The notes: a model not told the origin generated them from the letters alone. A stretch of DNA of 64,000 bases from Sodalis sp. dw_96 (GCF_018449575.1 NZ_JAAVUT010000022.1:21851-85850); one strand, 5' to 3'. Counted from the stretch's first letter, positions 44,103 through 52,193 are shown. Made by a program: numbers and translations.

Positions 44103-45209
44103 TTAACGCCTGCTGCGATGCTGAAAGTCCCGCATAAAATCCGCCAGCGTTTCTACCGCGGTGAGGGATAGCGCGTTGTAGACCGATGCGCGCACGCCCC
44201 CAATCGCCCGATGTCCTTCCAGTCCGGAAAAACCGGCGGCCTTGGCTTCGGTAAAAAAGGCTCTTTCAAGATCCGCGTTTGGCAGGTTGAAGGAGACATT
44301 CATGGCCGATCGGTCCCGGGCTTCGCCCCAGCCGCGATAGAACTCATCGCTATCATCAATAATGCCATAGAGCAGCTCCGCCTTGCCGCGGTTTATCCGC
44401 GCCATGTTTTCCACGCCGCCAATGTCATTGAGCAACCAGCGTGTTACCAGCAATACGACATAAATGGCAAAAACCGGCGGGGTGTTGAAGTTGGAGTGCG
44501 CGTCGACGTGGCGGCGATAATCCAGGAAGGCCGGCAGGTTTTGTGGGGCGGATTGGACGATGCTGTCCCGGACCAACACGATGGTGACACCCGCGGGGCC
44601 GATATTCTTCTGGGCATGGGCGTAAATCAGGGAGAATTTATCCGCCTCGCAAGGTTTGGATAAAAAGTCCGAAGACATGTCGCAGACCCGGGGGACATCG
44701 TCCCGGCCTAGAATACGATGAAACTGCAAACCTTCCACCGTTTCATTGGATACGTAGTGAATGTACGGCGCATCGGCTGAAAATGACAGTTCATCCTCAC
44801 GGGGAAGATGGCGATACCCACAGCTTTCGCCGCTCCAGACGACACGGACCGGGCCCTCGCGCATTGCCTCGGATATCACTTTCCGGCTCCAGTAACCGGT
44901 GTCAAGATACTCTGCGGCCTGGCGTTTACCTCGCAGCATGCTCATGGGCACCATGGAGAACTGTTGCGTCGCGCCTCCTTGCAGGAACAGAACATGGTAG
45001 TCTTCCGACAGGCCCAGCAGGGCGCGGATATTGTTTTCCGTTTCCCTGACAATGGATTCGAACCAGGCGGAACGATGGCTGATGCCCAGGATGGACAGAC
45101 CGGTTTCCGGCACTTCGATAATGGATGATTGAACCTGGGCCAGCACGCTTTCCGGCAGCGCCCCCGGTCCACCTGAGAAATTCAGGGCGTTACGTGTATT
45201 TGTCCGCAT
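44103..45209 (-). CDS. Phosphoserine aminotransferase-like protein (SerC paralogue)
   Basis: About 368 residues of the SerC fold-type I aminotransferase family: NFSGGPGALPESVL at the start, GGATQQFSMVPMSML for phosphate binding, SSDFLSKP, and YAHAQKNIGPAGVTIV with the PLP lysine. SerC converts 3-phosphohydroxypyruvate and glutamate to phosphoserine. Context argues against the housekeeping copy: instead of aroA it follows an ATP-grasp gene, starting 20 bp after its stop. Several residues in otherwise invariant blocks differ (DYRRHVDAHSNFNTPPVFAIY). A role in a small specialised pathway is inference. The frame opens with TTG at 45233; I use the ATG at 45209. Confidence 0.85.
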   Translation of the reverse strand: MRTNTRNALNFSGGPGALPESVLAQVQSSIIEVPETGLSILGISHRSAWFESIVRETENNIRALLGLSEDYHVLFLQGGATQQFSMVPMSMLRGKRQAAEYLDTGYWSRKVISEAMREGPVRVVWSGESCGYRHLPREDELSFSADAPYIHYVSNETVEGLQFHRILGRDDVPRVCDMSSDFLSKPCEADKFSLIYAHAQKNIGPAGVTIVLVRDSIVQSAPQNLPAFLDYRRHVDAHSNFNTPPVFAIYVVLLVTRWLLNDIGGVENMARINRGKAELLYGIIDDSDEFYRGWGEARDRSAMNVSFNLPNADLERAFFTEAKAAGFSGLEGHRAIGGVRASVYNALSLTAVETLADFMRDFQHRSRR

Positions 45210-45229
45210 GATAACGTGTTTTTCCCGCG

Positions 45230-46495
45230 TCAAAGTGGTTGGCTGAGTGGATTTTCAGCGGCCCGAAGTAGGAGCAATTCCCTCAATGCGTCTTTGACTT
45301 TTTGCATGTGGTATTGCTTGTGTGGAAAGATTTTTTCCTGATCCATGGCATGTACTACCATGGCAGGATCGATTTCGAATACCAGCAGCTCTCCGTCCCG
45401 GGTTTCGGCGCAATCAATGCCGATATAATCCAGATGGGTGCGTTGATAAATCGCCTCCAGGGCGCCCCGATGCCGCTGCGCGAAAGCATCAAAATGTGTA
45501 AAAAATGCCGCTTCCTCGGCCCGTTTTTTTTCATCCTCATACATGCCCGCATTCACGTAGTGAATCATCCAATGCGATGAAATCGCCATATGGCAGGCAT
45601 AAGGTCTGCCGCCGATAAGGACAATGCGAAATTTACGAAACAGCCCGTCCGGCCCGCTGTAGTCGACGAACCGTGAGAGGAAATACTGTTCCGCGTCTAT
45701 GTCGGCCAAATAGGCGGAGACCGCGGGCAAAGCGTCAATCCTTGCCAGTCCCCGGCCGCCGTGAGAGCCGACGGGGCGCAGGATAATAGGGAAATCGTAG
45801 CCTTCAACCGCCTCGGCCAGAGGCGTTATCCCGGCGGCCACCCGTTGCAACGTCGCACGGCTGACATGCAGGGCCGGGCATATGGATAGCCCCGGCGCGT
45901 TTTGCAGCAGCATACTGGCTTCATATCGCTCCGAGGCGGGGATATGCTGCGGCGCGTTAATAACCGGTTTCGGCCAATTTGCCAGCGCCCGTTCCAATTG
46001 CGCCAGCGGCTCACGGCTTTCGTCGGCGGCGCTGATGGCCACCAGAACGACATCGTGCTCTGGCAACGGCCACGCCAGCGGCGTATCGGGGGTGATATAA
46101 TAATACAGCAGGTCTACATCGCTGTTTTCCAACAGGCAATCCAGCGGCATATTGGCGGAAAGATCCCCGGGCATCATCAGCATCAACAGACGCAGCTTCG
46201 CCGGTTGCCGGGATGCCGGCAGGCGGAATAGCCGTTGCATTGTCAACGCCTGCTCTTGTATCACCAATCCCACTTTCAGCTGTTTCAGGCACATCATTAC
46301 CGTGGAAAGATTCATCCACAGTTCGGCGTCGTCCGGATAACGTTCCGCTTTGGCCAGCATCTCTTCCGCCAGGGAGGTAAAATCGGTGCCGGCAATACTC
46401 ATCCGAAGAAAAGGCGCCAGCCCGAGAAACAAAGTTGCCGGTTGATATGCCGCATCAGGCACGAGCGGCGTATTTGATGTCGCTAAATTTTGCAA
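45230..46495 (-). CDS. TPR/ATP-grasp ligase-like protein
   Basis: 421 residues. The N-terminal part (about 35-90) is TPR-like (LAEEMLAKAERYPDDAELWMNLSTVM). Residues about 100-400 form a RimK/glutathione-synthetase-type ATP-grasp: LMMPGDLSANMPLDCLLE, VLVAISAADESREPL, NAPQHIPASERYEASMLL, ILRPVGSHGGRGLARID, and HLDYIGIDCAETRDGELLVFEIDPAMVVHAMD with the Mg-binding Glu/Asp. Such enzymes join a carboxylate to an amine using ATP. I recall similar TPR-ATP-grasp proteins in alphaproteobacteria without assigned function. TTG start at 46495 with AGGGA nine bases upstream; a later ATG at 46402 is possible. Coupled to the serC paralogue. Confidence 0.8.
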   Translation of the reverse strand: MQNLATSNTPLVPDAAYQPATLFLGLAPFLRMSIAGTDFTSLAEEMLAKAERYPDDAELWMNLSTVMMCLKQLKVGLVIQEQALTMQRLFRLPASRQPAKLRLLMLMMPGDLSANMPLDCLLENSDVDLLYYYITPDTPLAWPLPEHDVVLVAISAADESREPLAQLERALANWPKPVINAPQHIPASERYEASMLLQNAPGLSICPALHVSRATLQRVAAGITPLAEAVEGYDFPIILRPVGSHGGRGLARIDALPAVSAYLADIDAEQYFLSRFVDYSGPDGLFRKFRIVLIGGRPYACHMAISSHWMIHYVNAGMYEDEKKRAEEAAFFTHFDAFAQRHRGALEAIYQRTHLDYIGIDCAETRDGELLVFEIDPAMVVHAMDQEKIFPHKQYHMQKVKDALRELLLLRAAENPLSQPL

Positions 46496-46536
46496 TCGTC
46501 ATATCCCTTTTAGATGTGGGGCGCTAACGGGCATAG

Positions 46537-46556
46537 AGCTGAAATGATATTCAGCT
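46537..46556. promoter_or_regulatory. Inverted repeat upstream of the ATP-grasp gene
   Basis: AGCTGAA-N6-TTCAGCT, a perfect 7-bp-arm repeat 42 bp upstream of the ATP-grasp start codon and 30 bp before a divergent micro-ORF. A possible operator; no regulator gene is adjacent. Confidence 0.4.
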
Positions 46557-46586
46557 TGAAGTTAGATTTAATTAATGGAGGCTAGT

Positions 46587-46634
46587 ATGAGTGGAGGCTT
46601 AGTTGTGGTCAAGCCGCATGGGGCCTGGATTTGA
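46587..46634 (+). CDS. Possible 15-residue micro-ORF
   Basis: ATG at 46587 has an excellent Shine-Dalgarno (GGAGG, five bases upstream) followed by 15 codons (MSGGLVVVKPHGAWI) and TGA. It is divergent from the ATP-grasp gene. It may be a chance ORF, a leader peptide or a peptide substrate; nothing but the ribosome-binding site supports it. The remaining gene-free DNA up to 46907 is AT-rich and shows nothing clear. Confidence 0.25.
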   Translation: MSGGLVVVKPHGAWI

Positions 46635-46907
46635 GGCTATATTGAGGTATATTAGTCAAAAAATATTTCATACTCAATAGCCTGCGGATTTGATATTTAT
46701 TTCGATTTTCATCTTATTTTTGTCAGTAAATTCGAAGATTATCTACTATATTCCGTCCCAACCGAATGGCTTGGGTTATATCCGGCAAAAATTTCAATTA
46801 AGTCCGAATTTAATTCTATTATTTATTTTTGTTGCTTAAGTCAAATAAAAGAACATGCCGTGACCGAACAGTTTTTTACCGGCGTGGCCGCCGGCAAAAT
46901 TGATTGA

Positions 46908-47120
46908 CTACCCTTTGGCCTGCTCCTTTTTATCCTTGGCCGCCATATGATGGCCGACGACACAACCGCCCACCGCACCCAACACCGCGTGGTGTTTAAG
47001 ATGTCCGACGGCAGCGCCTACGGCGGCGCCTTTGAGACAACCCGCGGCATAAGAGAGAGGGGAAGCGGCTATTAACAGGGTAAAGACCACGGTGTAACAA
47101 AAGTGTTTATTCACGATCAT
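46908..47120 (-). CDS. Small secreted glycine-zipper protein
   Basis: 70 residues: a signal peptide (FCYTVVFTLLIAASPLSYAA), then a glycine-zipper helix pair (KGAAVGAAVGHLKHHAVLGAVGGCVVGHH) and a charged tail (MAAKDKKEQAKG). Glycine zippers of this type insert in or line the outer or inner membrane. The frame opens at 47159; I start at the ATG at 47120, which gives a normal signal peptide. Function unknown. Confidence 0.65.
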   Translation of the reverse strand: MIVNKHFCYTVVFTLLIAASPLSYAAGCLKGAAVGAAVGHLKHHAVLGAVGGCVVGHHMAAKDKKEQAKG

Positions 47121-47264
47121 CTCAAACAGAATAGCGAAACAGTTTTGAAACATTGCCATTATTGCCCGGTGGCTGTCATCTGGACTTATGTAACAAAGTG
47201 CAGCTTAACGCGGCTAGCCGCTATGTTGTGCCGCTTAGCTATGTCTCTCAGCTATGCCTCTTTA

Positions 47265-48464
47265 TTATGCCTCCTTAACGTGGCCGAGGGTCTTGACGGC
47301 GGCAAATGAAACCAAGGCCAGCGTCGATACGATACAGCCGGCGACGGCCACCCCAGGCCAGCCCTCATGGGAGAACAGGGCCCCCGCCAGCAGTGCGCCG
47401 CCGGAACCGCACAAAAACACGCTGGTCATAAACAGACCGTTCAGCCGGCCGCGGGCTTCCGCCGGCAGGTTATAAATGGCCCTTAGGCTCAGCACTTGGT
47501 GGGTTTGTACACCGGCATCCAGCACGATGGCCGCCACGACGAAAATGGTGATGCTATGTAACGTCCAGGCGGCGAACGTGGCGGCGAAGGCCAGCGCCAC
47601 CATAAGCATCGCCACGCCCGTGGTCGGCTGCGACAGCCCTTTATCCGCCAGTCGGCCGGCGATGGGGGCGGCCAGCGCGCCGGCGGCTCCCGCCAATAAA
47701 AACAGCGCAATACCGTGTGGCGAAAGGTTAAACCGCGGACCGCTCAGCACCATGGGCGTCGCCGTCCAGAACATATTAAAGGCGGCAAACAACAGCCCCT
47801 GCCATAAAGCGCGGCGGCGCAATAGCGGCGTGGTGCGAAACAGGTGCCATAACGAACCTAAAATGGCCAGGTAGTGGCTGTCGTGGCGCGGCTGGCGGGT
47901 CGGTAGCCGGAACCGTAGCAGCAGGGCCAGTCCGGCCATCAGCAGGGCGGAAAGCCAGAATACCGCCTGCCAGCCGAACCAGCCGGAAAGCAGGCTGGAC
48001 AAGGGACGCGACAGCATGATGCCCAGCAGCAGCCCCCCCATTACATTACCCACCACCCTGCCACGGCGCGCTTCCGGCACCAGATGCGCCGCAAAAGGCA
48101 CCAGAATTTGTGCCGCCGCGGAGAAAAAACCCACGGCGAAGACCGCTAAAAAAAACAGCGAGATAACCGGCGCAACCGCCATTGCCACCAGCGCCAGGGC
48201 GTCTGCCAGCAGTGCGGCGATAACCAGCCGGCGGTTTTCAACCAGGTCCGCCAGCGATACCAACAGAATCAACCCGGCGGCATAACCGATTTGGGTTACG
48301 GTGACCACCAGGCCCGACAGGGTATTCGGCATTGCCAGCGCGTGCCCTATGGTTTGCGCCAACGGCTGCGCATAATAAATATTGGCCACGGTGATACCGC
48401 AAGCGGTGGCAAAAACAGTGACGTGAGCTCGGGAAAGTGAGCCGCGATTTTCCTCTTGCTTCAT
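47265..48464 (-). CDS. MFS transporter, DHA-type
   Basis: 399 residues with twelve membrane helices. N-terminal VTVFATACGITVANIYYAQPLAQTIG and the loop VSLADLVENRRLVI are typical of drug:H+ antiporters related to YgaY/AraJ-like exporters. C-terminal VQTHQVLSLRAIYNLPAEARGRLNG resembles MFS members annotated as efflux proteins. No regulator gene is adjacent; the cargo is unknown. Confidence 0.85.
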   Translation of the reverse strand: MKQEENRGSLSRAHVTVFATACGITVANIYYAQPLAQTIGHALAMPNTLSGLVVTVTQIGYAAGLILLVSLADLVENRRLVIAALLADALALVAMAVAPVISLFFLAVFAVGFFSAAAQILVPFAAHLVPEARRGRVVGNVMGGLLLGIMLSRPLSSLLSGWFGWQAVFWLSALLMAGLALLLRFRLPTRQPRHDSHYLAILGSLWHLFRTTPLLRRRALWQGLLFAAFNMFWTATPMVLSGPRFNLSPHGIALFLLAGAAGALAAPIAGRLADKGLSQPTTGVAMLMVALAFAATFAAWTLHSITIFVVAAIVLDAGVQTHQVLSLRAIYNLPAEARGRLNGLFMTSVFLCGSGGALLAGALFSHEGWPGVAVAGCIVSTLALVSFAAVKTLGHVKEA

Positions 48465-48699
48465 GAGTTACCTCGATTCGCGCCGCTGGGGCGAGATCAA
48501 ACCCGGCTCGCGGGAACGCTGTTCCGGCCCAAATAAAGGGGATTTGTCATACCATAACGGCTTAAACTAAGGAGGTCACGACAGGATGTCAAGCCGTGGG
48601 GATTGGGGGGGAATGTTAATCAGGTTGAAATATATTCCGTCTATGCTGAATGTCTGTTCATGCAATTTCGCTTCGCTTAGCGGGATGTAGGGGAAGTAA

Positions 48700-49269
48700 A
48701 TGAAGATGCCTGACAAAATAGTGATCATTCACGGATTTCTGTCCACGCCGCGCCATCACTGGTTCCGCTGGCTAAAAGCGCAGCTGGAAAAACAGGGAAC
48801 CCAGGTTATCGTGCCCTGCATGCCATCCCCCAGGGCGCCCAGCCCGGAGCGCTGGCTGTCGCATTTGAGAGCCTGTGTACCCTCTCCTTCGCGCCACACC
48901 TGGTTTATCGCCCACAGCCTGGGGTGCATTACCCTAATGCAGTATCTCGCCTCGCTGGGGGAGGGGGTTTCCGTCGGCGGCGCCATTCTGGTGGCGGGAT
49001 TTGCCGAACCGGTAGCGGCATTTCCCGAACTGGATCAGTTTACCCGGCAGCAAATAGATTATGGCAGACTGAAGAAAAGCGTCGGGCAATTGGTTACCCT
49101 GCGGTCGCTGAACGATGATGTGGTTCCGCCCGATCTCACTCAAACCCTTAGCCGATCCCTTAGCGCCGAACTCTACAGCTTTCCCGCCGCGGGGCATTTC
49201 AGGGAACAGGATGGTTTTATCCAGTTCCCGGCGCTGTTGGCGGTACTTCGCGACTATATAATGGAATAA
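48700..49269 (+). CDS. RBBP9/YdeN-family alpha/beta hydrolase
   Basis: 189-residue small serine hydrolase: VIIHGFLSTPRHHWFRWL at the start, nucleophile in FIAHSLGCITLM, Asp in LNDDVVPPDL and His in AAGHFREQDGF, i.e. a complete triad with the spacing of the RBBP9/YdeN family. Cytoplasmic. GGGGAAG precedes the ATG. Its 3' end overlaps the convergent ANR-family gene by 16 bp. Confidence 0.85.
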   Translation: MKMPDKIVIIHGFLSTPRHHWFRWLKAQLEKQGTQVIVPCMPSPRAPSPERWLSHLRACVPSPSRHTWFIAHSLGCITLMQYLASLGEGVSVGGAILVAGFAEPVAAFPELDQFTRQQIDYGRLKKSVGQLVTLRSLNDDVVPPDLTQTLSRSLSAELYSFPAAGHFREQDGFIQFPALLAVLRDYIME

Positions 49270-49502
49270 ATCTCCGCGGAGTCAGCCACGTATCCGCTTT
49301 TTTTCAGCTTTTCGCGCTCGATTTGCATCAAACAAAAATCCGCACGATGTTCGCTCCAGGTTTGATTGAGCGGATTGCGCGAATACCGTGCGGCTTTACT
49401 CCAAGTCTGCGCCGCATGCCGATAATCGCCTATGCGCTCAATCTGCGCGGCGGCGATGGCCGCCCGAAAATAGAGCGGACTGTCGAGGTTTTTAAATGCC
49501 AT
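49254..49502 (-). CDS. ANR-family transcriptional regulator-like protein
   Basis: About 82 residues matching the ANR (AraC negative regulator, Aar-like) family: SPLYFRAAIAAAQIERIGDYRHAAQTWSKAARYSRNPLNQTWSEHRADFCLMQI. In enteric pathogens these small proteins bind AraC-type activators and H-NS-like factors. In prophages and tailocins they appear next to the repressor. I prefer the ATG at 49502 over 49520. It lies at the left end of the tail module and behind a perfect palindrome. Confidence 0.78.
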   Translation of the reverse strand: MAFKNLDSPLYFRAAIAAAQIERIGDYRHAAQTWSKAARYSRNPLNQTWSEHRADFCLMQIEREKLKKSGYVADSAEIYSII

Positions 49503-49545
49503 AACTTTAGATCCCTTCATAACGGTAAGTTTTGAACGAGAACTA

Positions 49546-49590
49546 AAATACCTCTTTTATTGTTTATTGTAAACAATAAAAGAGGTATTT
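49546..49590. repeat. Perfect 45-bp palindrome between ANR and repressor genes
   Basis: Two 21-bp arms (49546-49566 and 49570-49590) are exact reverse complements with a TTG spacer. Arm sequence is AT-rich with a central CCTC/GAGG block. It lies 44 bp upstream of the ANR start codon and about 95 bp beyond the repressor stop codon (both genes are on the minus strand). It may be a terminator, an operator or a recombination site. Confidence 0.85.
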
Positions 49591-49683
49591 ATATCGAAAG
49601 GAAATCAGTTATTTGTTTTTATCAGCATTTAATTTGTATGTTAAATCCAATAACCTACCCTGGAGCGGGTCTAAGGTCCTGTA

Positions 49684-50307
49684 TCAGCGTTTGCGGCGGA
49701 AAATCCGGTGCTCAATCATCACGCCGATAATCTGTAAATCGATGTCGGCGCTGCGCAAAACCGGGTAATCCGGATTCAACGGTACCAGTTCGAACGAGCA
49801 AATGCCGAGGCCCAGAGGACGAAATTTTTTGAAGGTGGCTTCATAGCCGTTATTTTTCGCCACGACAAATTCTCCTGGGGCGGGGGTCAGTTCCGGATCG
49901 ATAATCACAATGTCCCCCGGCTGGAATTCCGGCATCATGCTATCGCCGTCTATACGCAGTGCGAAGGCGTTTTCGGTGATTTCCGCGTCAGCCAAAACAT
50001 ACTCGTAGTTGCCTTCGACAGTGGTAATTTCGGACACCTCCGTTAGCGCTCCTGCCTGAACGTAACTCAAAATAGGAATGCGGCGCGTGCTGATTTCAGT
50101 CAGCGGCATGACGTTTTTGCCGTTCAAGAGCCAGTCAGGGCTGCAATTTAACGCCTTGGCGAGATCCAGCAGGTTTCGCGGGCGTTTGGTCCTGCCGCTT
50201 TCGATGGACTCAATGGCTTGTTGGCTCACTCCGGCAGCAGCGGCCACTCCTACCTGTGTCAAATTCAAGTCCATACGTCTGGCTTTAAAACGTGCAGCTA
50301 AAGACAT
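49684..50307 (-). CDS. S24-family phage-type repressor (CI/LexA-like)
   Basis: 207 residues: an N-terminal helix-turn-helix (LTQVGVAAAAGVSQQAIESIESGRTKRPRNL) and a C-terminal self-cleaving S24 domain. The Ala-Gly cleavage site is at 85-86 (SYVQAGALT), the nucleophile Ser123 in GDSMMP, and the general-base Lys at 160/161 in TFKKF. RecA-stimulated cleavage in the SOS response would therefore switch on the downstream module. The frame is open to 50493, but GGAGAGA precedes the ATG at 50307. Operators lie between it and the Q gene. Confidence 0.92.
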   Translation of the reverse strand: MSLAARFKARRMDLNLTQVGVAAAAGVSQQAIESIESGRTKRPRNLLDLAKALNCSPDWLLNGKNVMPLTEISTRRIPILSYVQAGALTEVSEITTVEGNYEYVLADAEITENAFALRIDGDSMMPEFQPGDIVIIDPELTPAPGEFVVAKNNGYEATFKKFRPLGLGICSFELVPLNPDYPVLRSADIDLQIIGVMIEHRIFRRKR

Positions 50308-50353
50308 TCTGTCTCTCCATGAAATGAACTGAAAATCAGCTATAGCATTAAAT

Positions 50354-50412
50354 ACAATTTTAGTTGTGTTTGACAAACAATAATTCAAGTAGTTTAATAC
50401 AATTAAATTTGT
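50354..50412 (+). promoter_or_regulatory. Rightward promoter flanked by two repressor operators
   Basis: Two ACAA-N6-TTGT inverted repeats: 50354-50367 and 50399-50412, centres 45 bp apart. Between them is a sigma70 promoter reading right: TTGACA (50370-50375), 17-bp spacer, TTTAAT (50393-50398). The left operator touches the -35 box and the right one the -10/start site. The arrangement fits repression by the adjacent S24 protein; the leftward repressor promoter probably overlaps (TTGTCA on the minus strand). Confidence 0.82.
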
Positions 50413-50444
50413 TATTCGAATCGAAAAATTCATCGGGATCAAAA

Positions 50445-50876
50445 ATGAGAGACATTCAGCAGGTTCTGGAACGGTGGGGTGGTTGGGCGGCAAGCGATAA
50501 CAGCGGCCTTGATTGGTCCCCCATCGCCGCCGGTTTTAAAGGACTGATGCCGTATCGGACGTCACAACGTTTAAAATGCTGCGATAGTGACGGTTTGACC
50601 ATCGATGCCTGCGTGCTGCATTTGCAGTCATTGCGTCAGAGCAGAGAGCTGGATCTGATCATGTTGTATTACGTCTACCGTATGTCCAAACGGGAAATCG
50701 CTCGTCATTGGCGCATTGATGAAAAAATAATCCGTATACAACTGCAGGTAGCCGAAGGTTTTGTGGCAGGCTGCCTGGCAATGCTGGACGTGAAACTGGA
50801 TATGGACCCGGAAGTCAAAAGCTATGAGAAAGAAAAGGTTAGCGCGGTCCGCAAAACCCATGCTAGCATGTTCTAA
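50445..50876 (+). CDS. Antiterminator Q-like protein
   Basis: 143 residues of the phage antitermination protein Q family (MRDIQQVLERWGGWAA, SPIAAGFKGL, CCDSDGLTIDACVLHL, LYYVYRMSKREIARHWRIDEKIIRIQLQVAEGFVAGCLAMLD). It lets RNA polymerase pass the terminators that follow and so turns on lysis and tail genes. The start is the ATG at 50445; the frame is open further upstream, but that part overlaps the promoter. The first product of the rightward promoter. Confidence 0.88.
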   Translation: MRDIQQVLERWGGWAASDNSGLDWSPIAAGFKGLMPYRTSQRLKCCDSDGLTIDACVLHLQSLRQSRELDLIMLYYVYRMSKREIARHWRIDEKIIRIQLQVAEGFVAGCLAMLDVKLDMDPEVKSYEKEKVSAVRKTHASMF

Positions 50877-50894
50877 GTGGTTCTTAAGACCGGC

Positions 50895-50924
50895 AAAAAG
50901 ACCTCGCCTCGGCGGGGTCTTTTT
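50895..50924 (+). terminator. Late-region terminator 1
   Basis: AAAAAGACCTCGCC pairs with GGCGGGGTCTTTTT (one wobble), followed by TTTTT. Just after the Q gene stop codon; a target for Q antitermination. Confidence 0.9.
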
Positions 50925-51117
50925 GTTTCGGTGCGGCGGGTATTTTGTTTTTAGCCGCTATCGGCAAATAAATTCTTTCTGAATAAAAAGCTTGTGCGGT
51001 CCGCAAAACCCATGATAAAGTGCAATCACTGGTTATTACGACTTGCTAAATATGACCTAACGAACTCTTTAGTAAAAATGTCCCGCACAATCAAATAGCC
51101 AGATTGATTTCAACAGC

Positions 51118-51145
51118 AAAAGACCTCGCTTCGGCGGGGTCTTTT
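51118..51145 (+). terminator. Late-region terminator 2 with UUCG tetraloop
   Basis: AAAAGACCTCGC / GCGGGGTCTTTT around TTCG, closed by C-G, i.e. the extra-stable C(UUCG)G loop. The stem is nearly the same as terminator 1, and a 19-bp segment (GCGGTCCGCAAAACCCATG) precedes both (50844-50862 and 50996-51014), so the module is duplicated. Confidence 0.9.
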
Positions 51146-51161
51146 CGTTTGTGTCTTTTTT

Positions 51162-51197
51162 AAGCCTGCTTGGGGGTTTCCTCCGGCGGGCTTTTTT
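51162..51197 (+). terminator. Late-region terminator 3
   Basis: AAGCCTGC pairs with GCGGGCTT, followed by TTTT, only 17 bp after terminator 2 and 58 bp before the holin gene. The late promoter is expected in 50925-51110, but I cannot place it firmly. Confidence 0.8.
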
Positions 51198-51254
51198 ATT
51201 TCCTTTTTTCACCAGGCACCAACCTTGAACTTCAGGCAGTGGGACAGGCAACTC

Positions 51255-51572
51255 ATGGATCAAAAATCAGATATCGCGACGCACGGCGGGGCATTGGTCA
51301 CGCTTTTATCAAGCCTGATGGGACTCTCCACCTTGGAACTCGTTTATCTCGTTATCGCCCTTATCGGCGCGGTTATCTCGCTACTCGGCTACCTGGATAA
51401 ACGGAAAACCGAAAAGCTCAACCGCCAACTGGCCCGTGAGCGACTGACGTTCGATTGGGAAAGAACCAAAGCCATCGTTGATTTTTTGCAGGGATCGCCT
51501 TCCCACGATATCAGCCAGGCCGGCGAGGTGGTCGAGAAAGTGAATAACGTACTTAAAGAGACGGAGCATTAG
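51255..51572 (+). CDS. Phage holin-like protein
   Basis: 105 residues with a central hydrophobic part ([34 protein letters not shown]) that can form one to two membrane spans, then a charged C-terminal helix. Position directly before the endolysin makes it the holin. The ATG at 51255 has AGG upstream. A holin gives timed membrane permeabilisation; with a SAR endolysin it may act as a pinholin (inference). Confidence 0.78.
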   Translation: MDQKSDIATHGGALVTLLSSLMGLSTLELVYLVIALIGAVISLLGYLDKRKTEKLNRQLARERLTFDWERTKAIVDFLQGSPSHDISQAGEVVEKVNNVLKETEH

Positions 51573-51573
51573 C

Positions 51574-52068
51574 ATGGCGATGTCACCGGCGTTACGCAAA
51601 AGCATCATCGCCGCCCTCAGCGGGGGAGCGATGACCATAGCGGTGGCGCTGCTGGGCGGTCCCAACGGTCTTGAGGGGCGACAATACCTGCCCTATCAGG
51701 ATGTGGCCGGTATCTGGACTGTCTGCGACGGCCACACCGGACCGGATATTATCAAGGGCAAGCGCTATACCGATGCCGAATGCGACGCACTGCTGGCAAA
51801 AGACCTGGCGCCGGTGAAAAAGGCCGTCGATGCAGCGGTAAAAGTCCCGATTAAAGACACCACCCGCGCCGCGCTCTATTCCTTTACCTATAACGTAGGA
51901 GCCACGGCGTTTCGTCACTCCTCTTTGCTGCGCAAGCTTAACACCGGCGACACTCTTGGGGCATGCCAAGCGCTGCGCCAGTGGATCTATGCCGGCAACA
52001 GAGCCTGGAAGGGGCTGATGCAACGGCGCGAAATTGAGACTGACGTGTGTACCTGGGGAGGCGTATGA
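51574..52068 (+). CDS. SAR endolysin, GH24 lysozyme
   Basis: 164 residues of the phage lysozyme family (R21/RrrD-like). The N-terminus has a weakly hydrophobic signal-anchor-release helix rich in Gly/Ala ([19 protein letters not shown]). The catalytic triad follows: Glu in GLEG, Asp in [16 protein letters not shown] and Thr in the same block. It cuts peptidoglycan after release from the membrane. The start is 2 bp after the holin stop. Its own stop overlaps the next small gene (ATGA). Confidence 0.93.
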   Translation: MAMSPALRKSIIAALSGGAMTIAVALLGGPNGLEGRQYLPYQDVAGIWTVCDGHTGPDIIKGKRYTDAECDALLAKDLAPVKKAVDAAVKVPIKDTTRAALYSFTYNVGATAFRHSSLLRKLNTGDTLGACQALRQWIYAGNRAWKGLMQRREIETDVCTWGGV

Positions 52069-52193
52069 AACCATTTTTCACCGCGGCCATTACCGAGAAT
52101 TTTTTTCGCAATAATTGCCGCGACGGCCCGCCGGGCTATTGCCCGGGGGATGAGCGATGCGGGAAACCGCCGGCGGGAGCGCGGTGCCTATGA
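52065..52193 (+). CDS. 42-residue Cys-rich protein inside the lysis cassette
   Basis: The ATG at 52065 overlaps the endolysin stop (ATGA), and the TGA at 52191-52193 overlaps the Rz ATG (52190), so it is coupled on both sides. The peptide begins [14 protein letters not shown] and has four Cys in an [21 protein letters not shown]...CL pattern, and no signal. It may be real, or only a device to couple Rz to the endolysin. Not recognised. Confidence 0.5.
   Translation: MKPFFTAAITENFFRNNCRDGPPGYCPGDERCGKPPAGARCL

Noticed and set aside
43853..44137. Frames of 67-78 codons below the serC-like gene
   Set aside because: They run through a GC-rich hairpin, have no ribosome site and no recognisable protein pattern.
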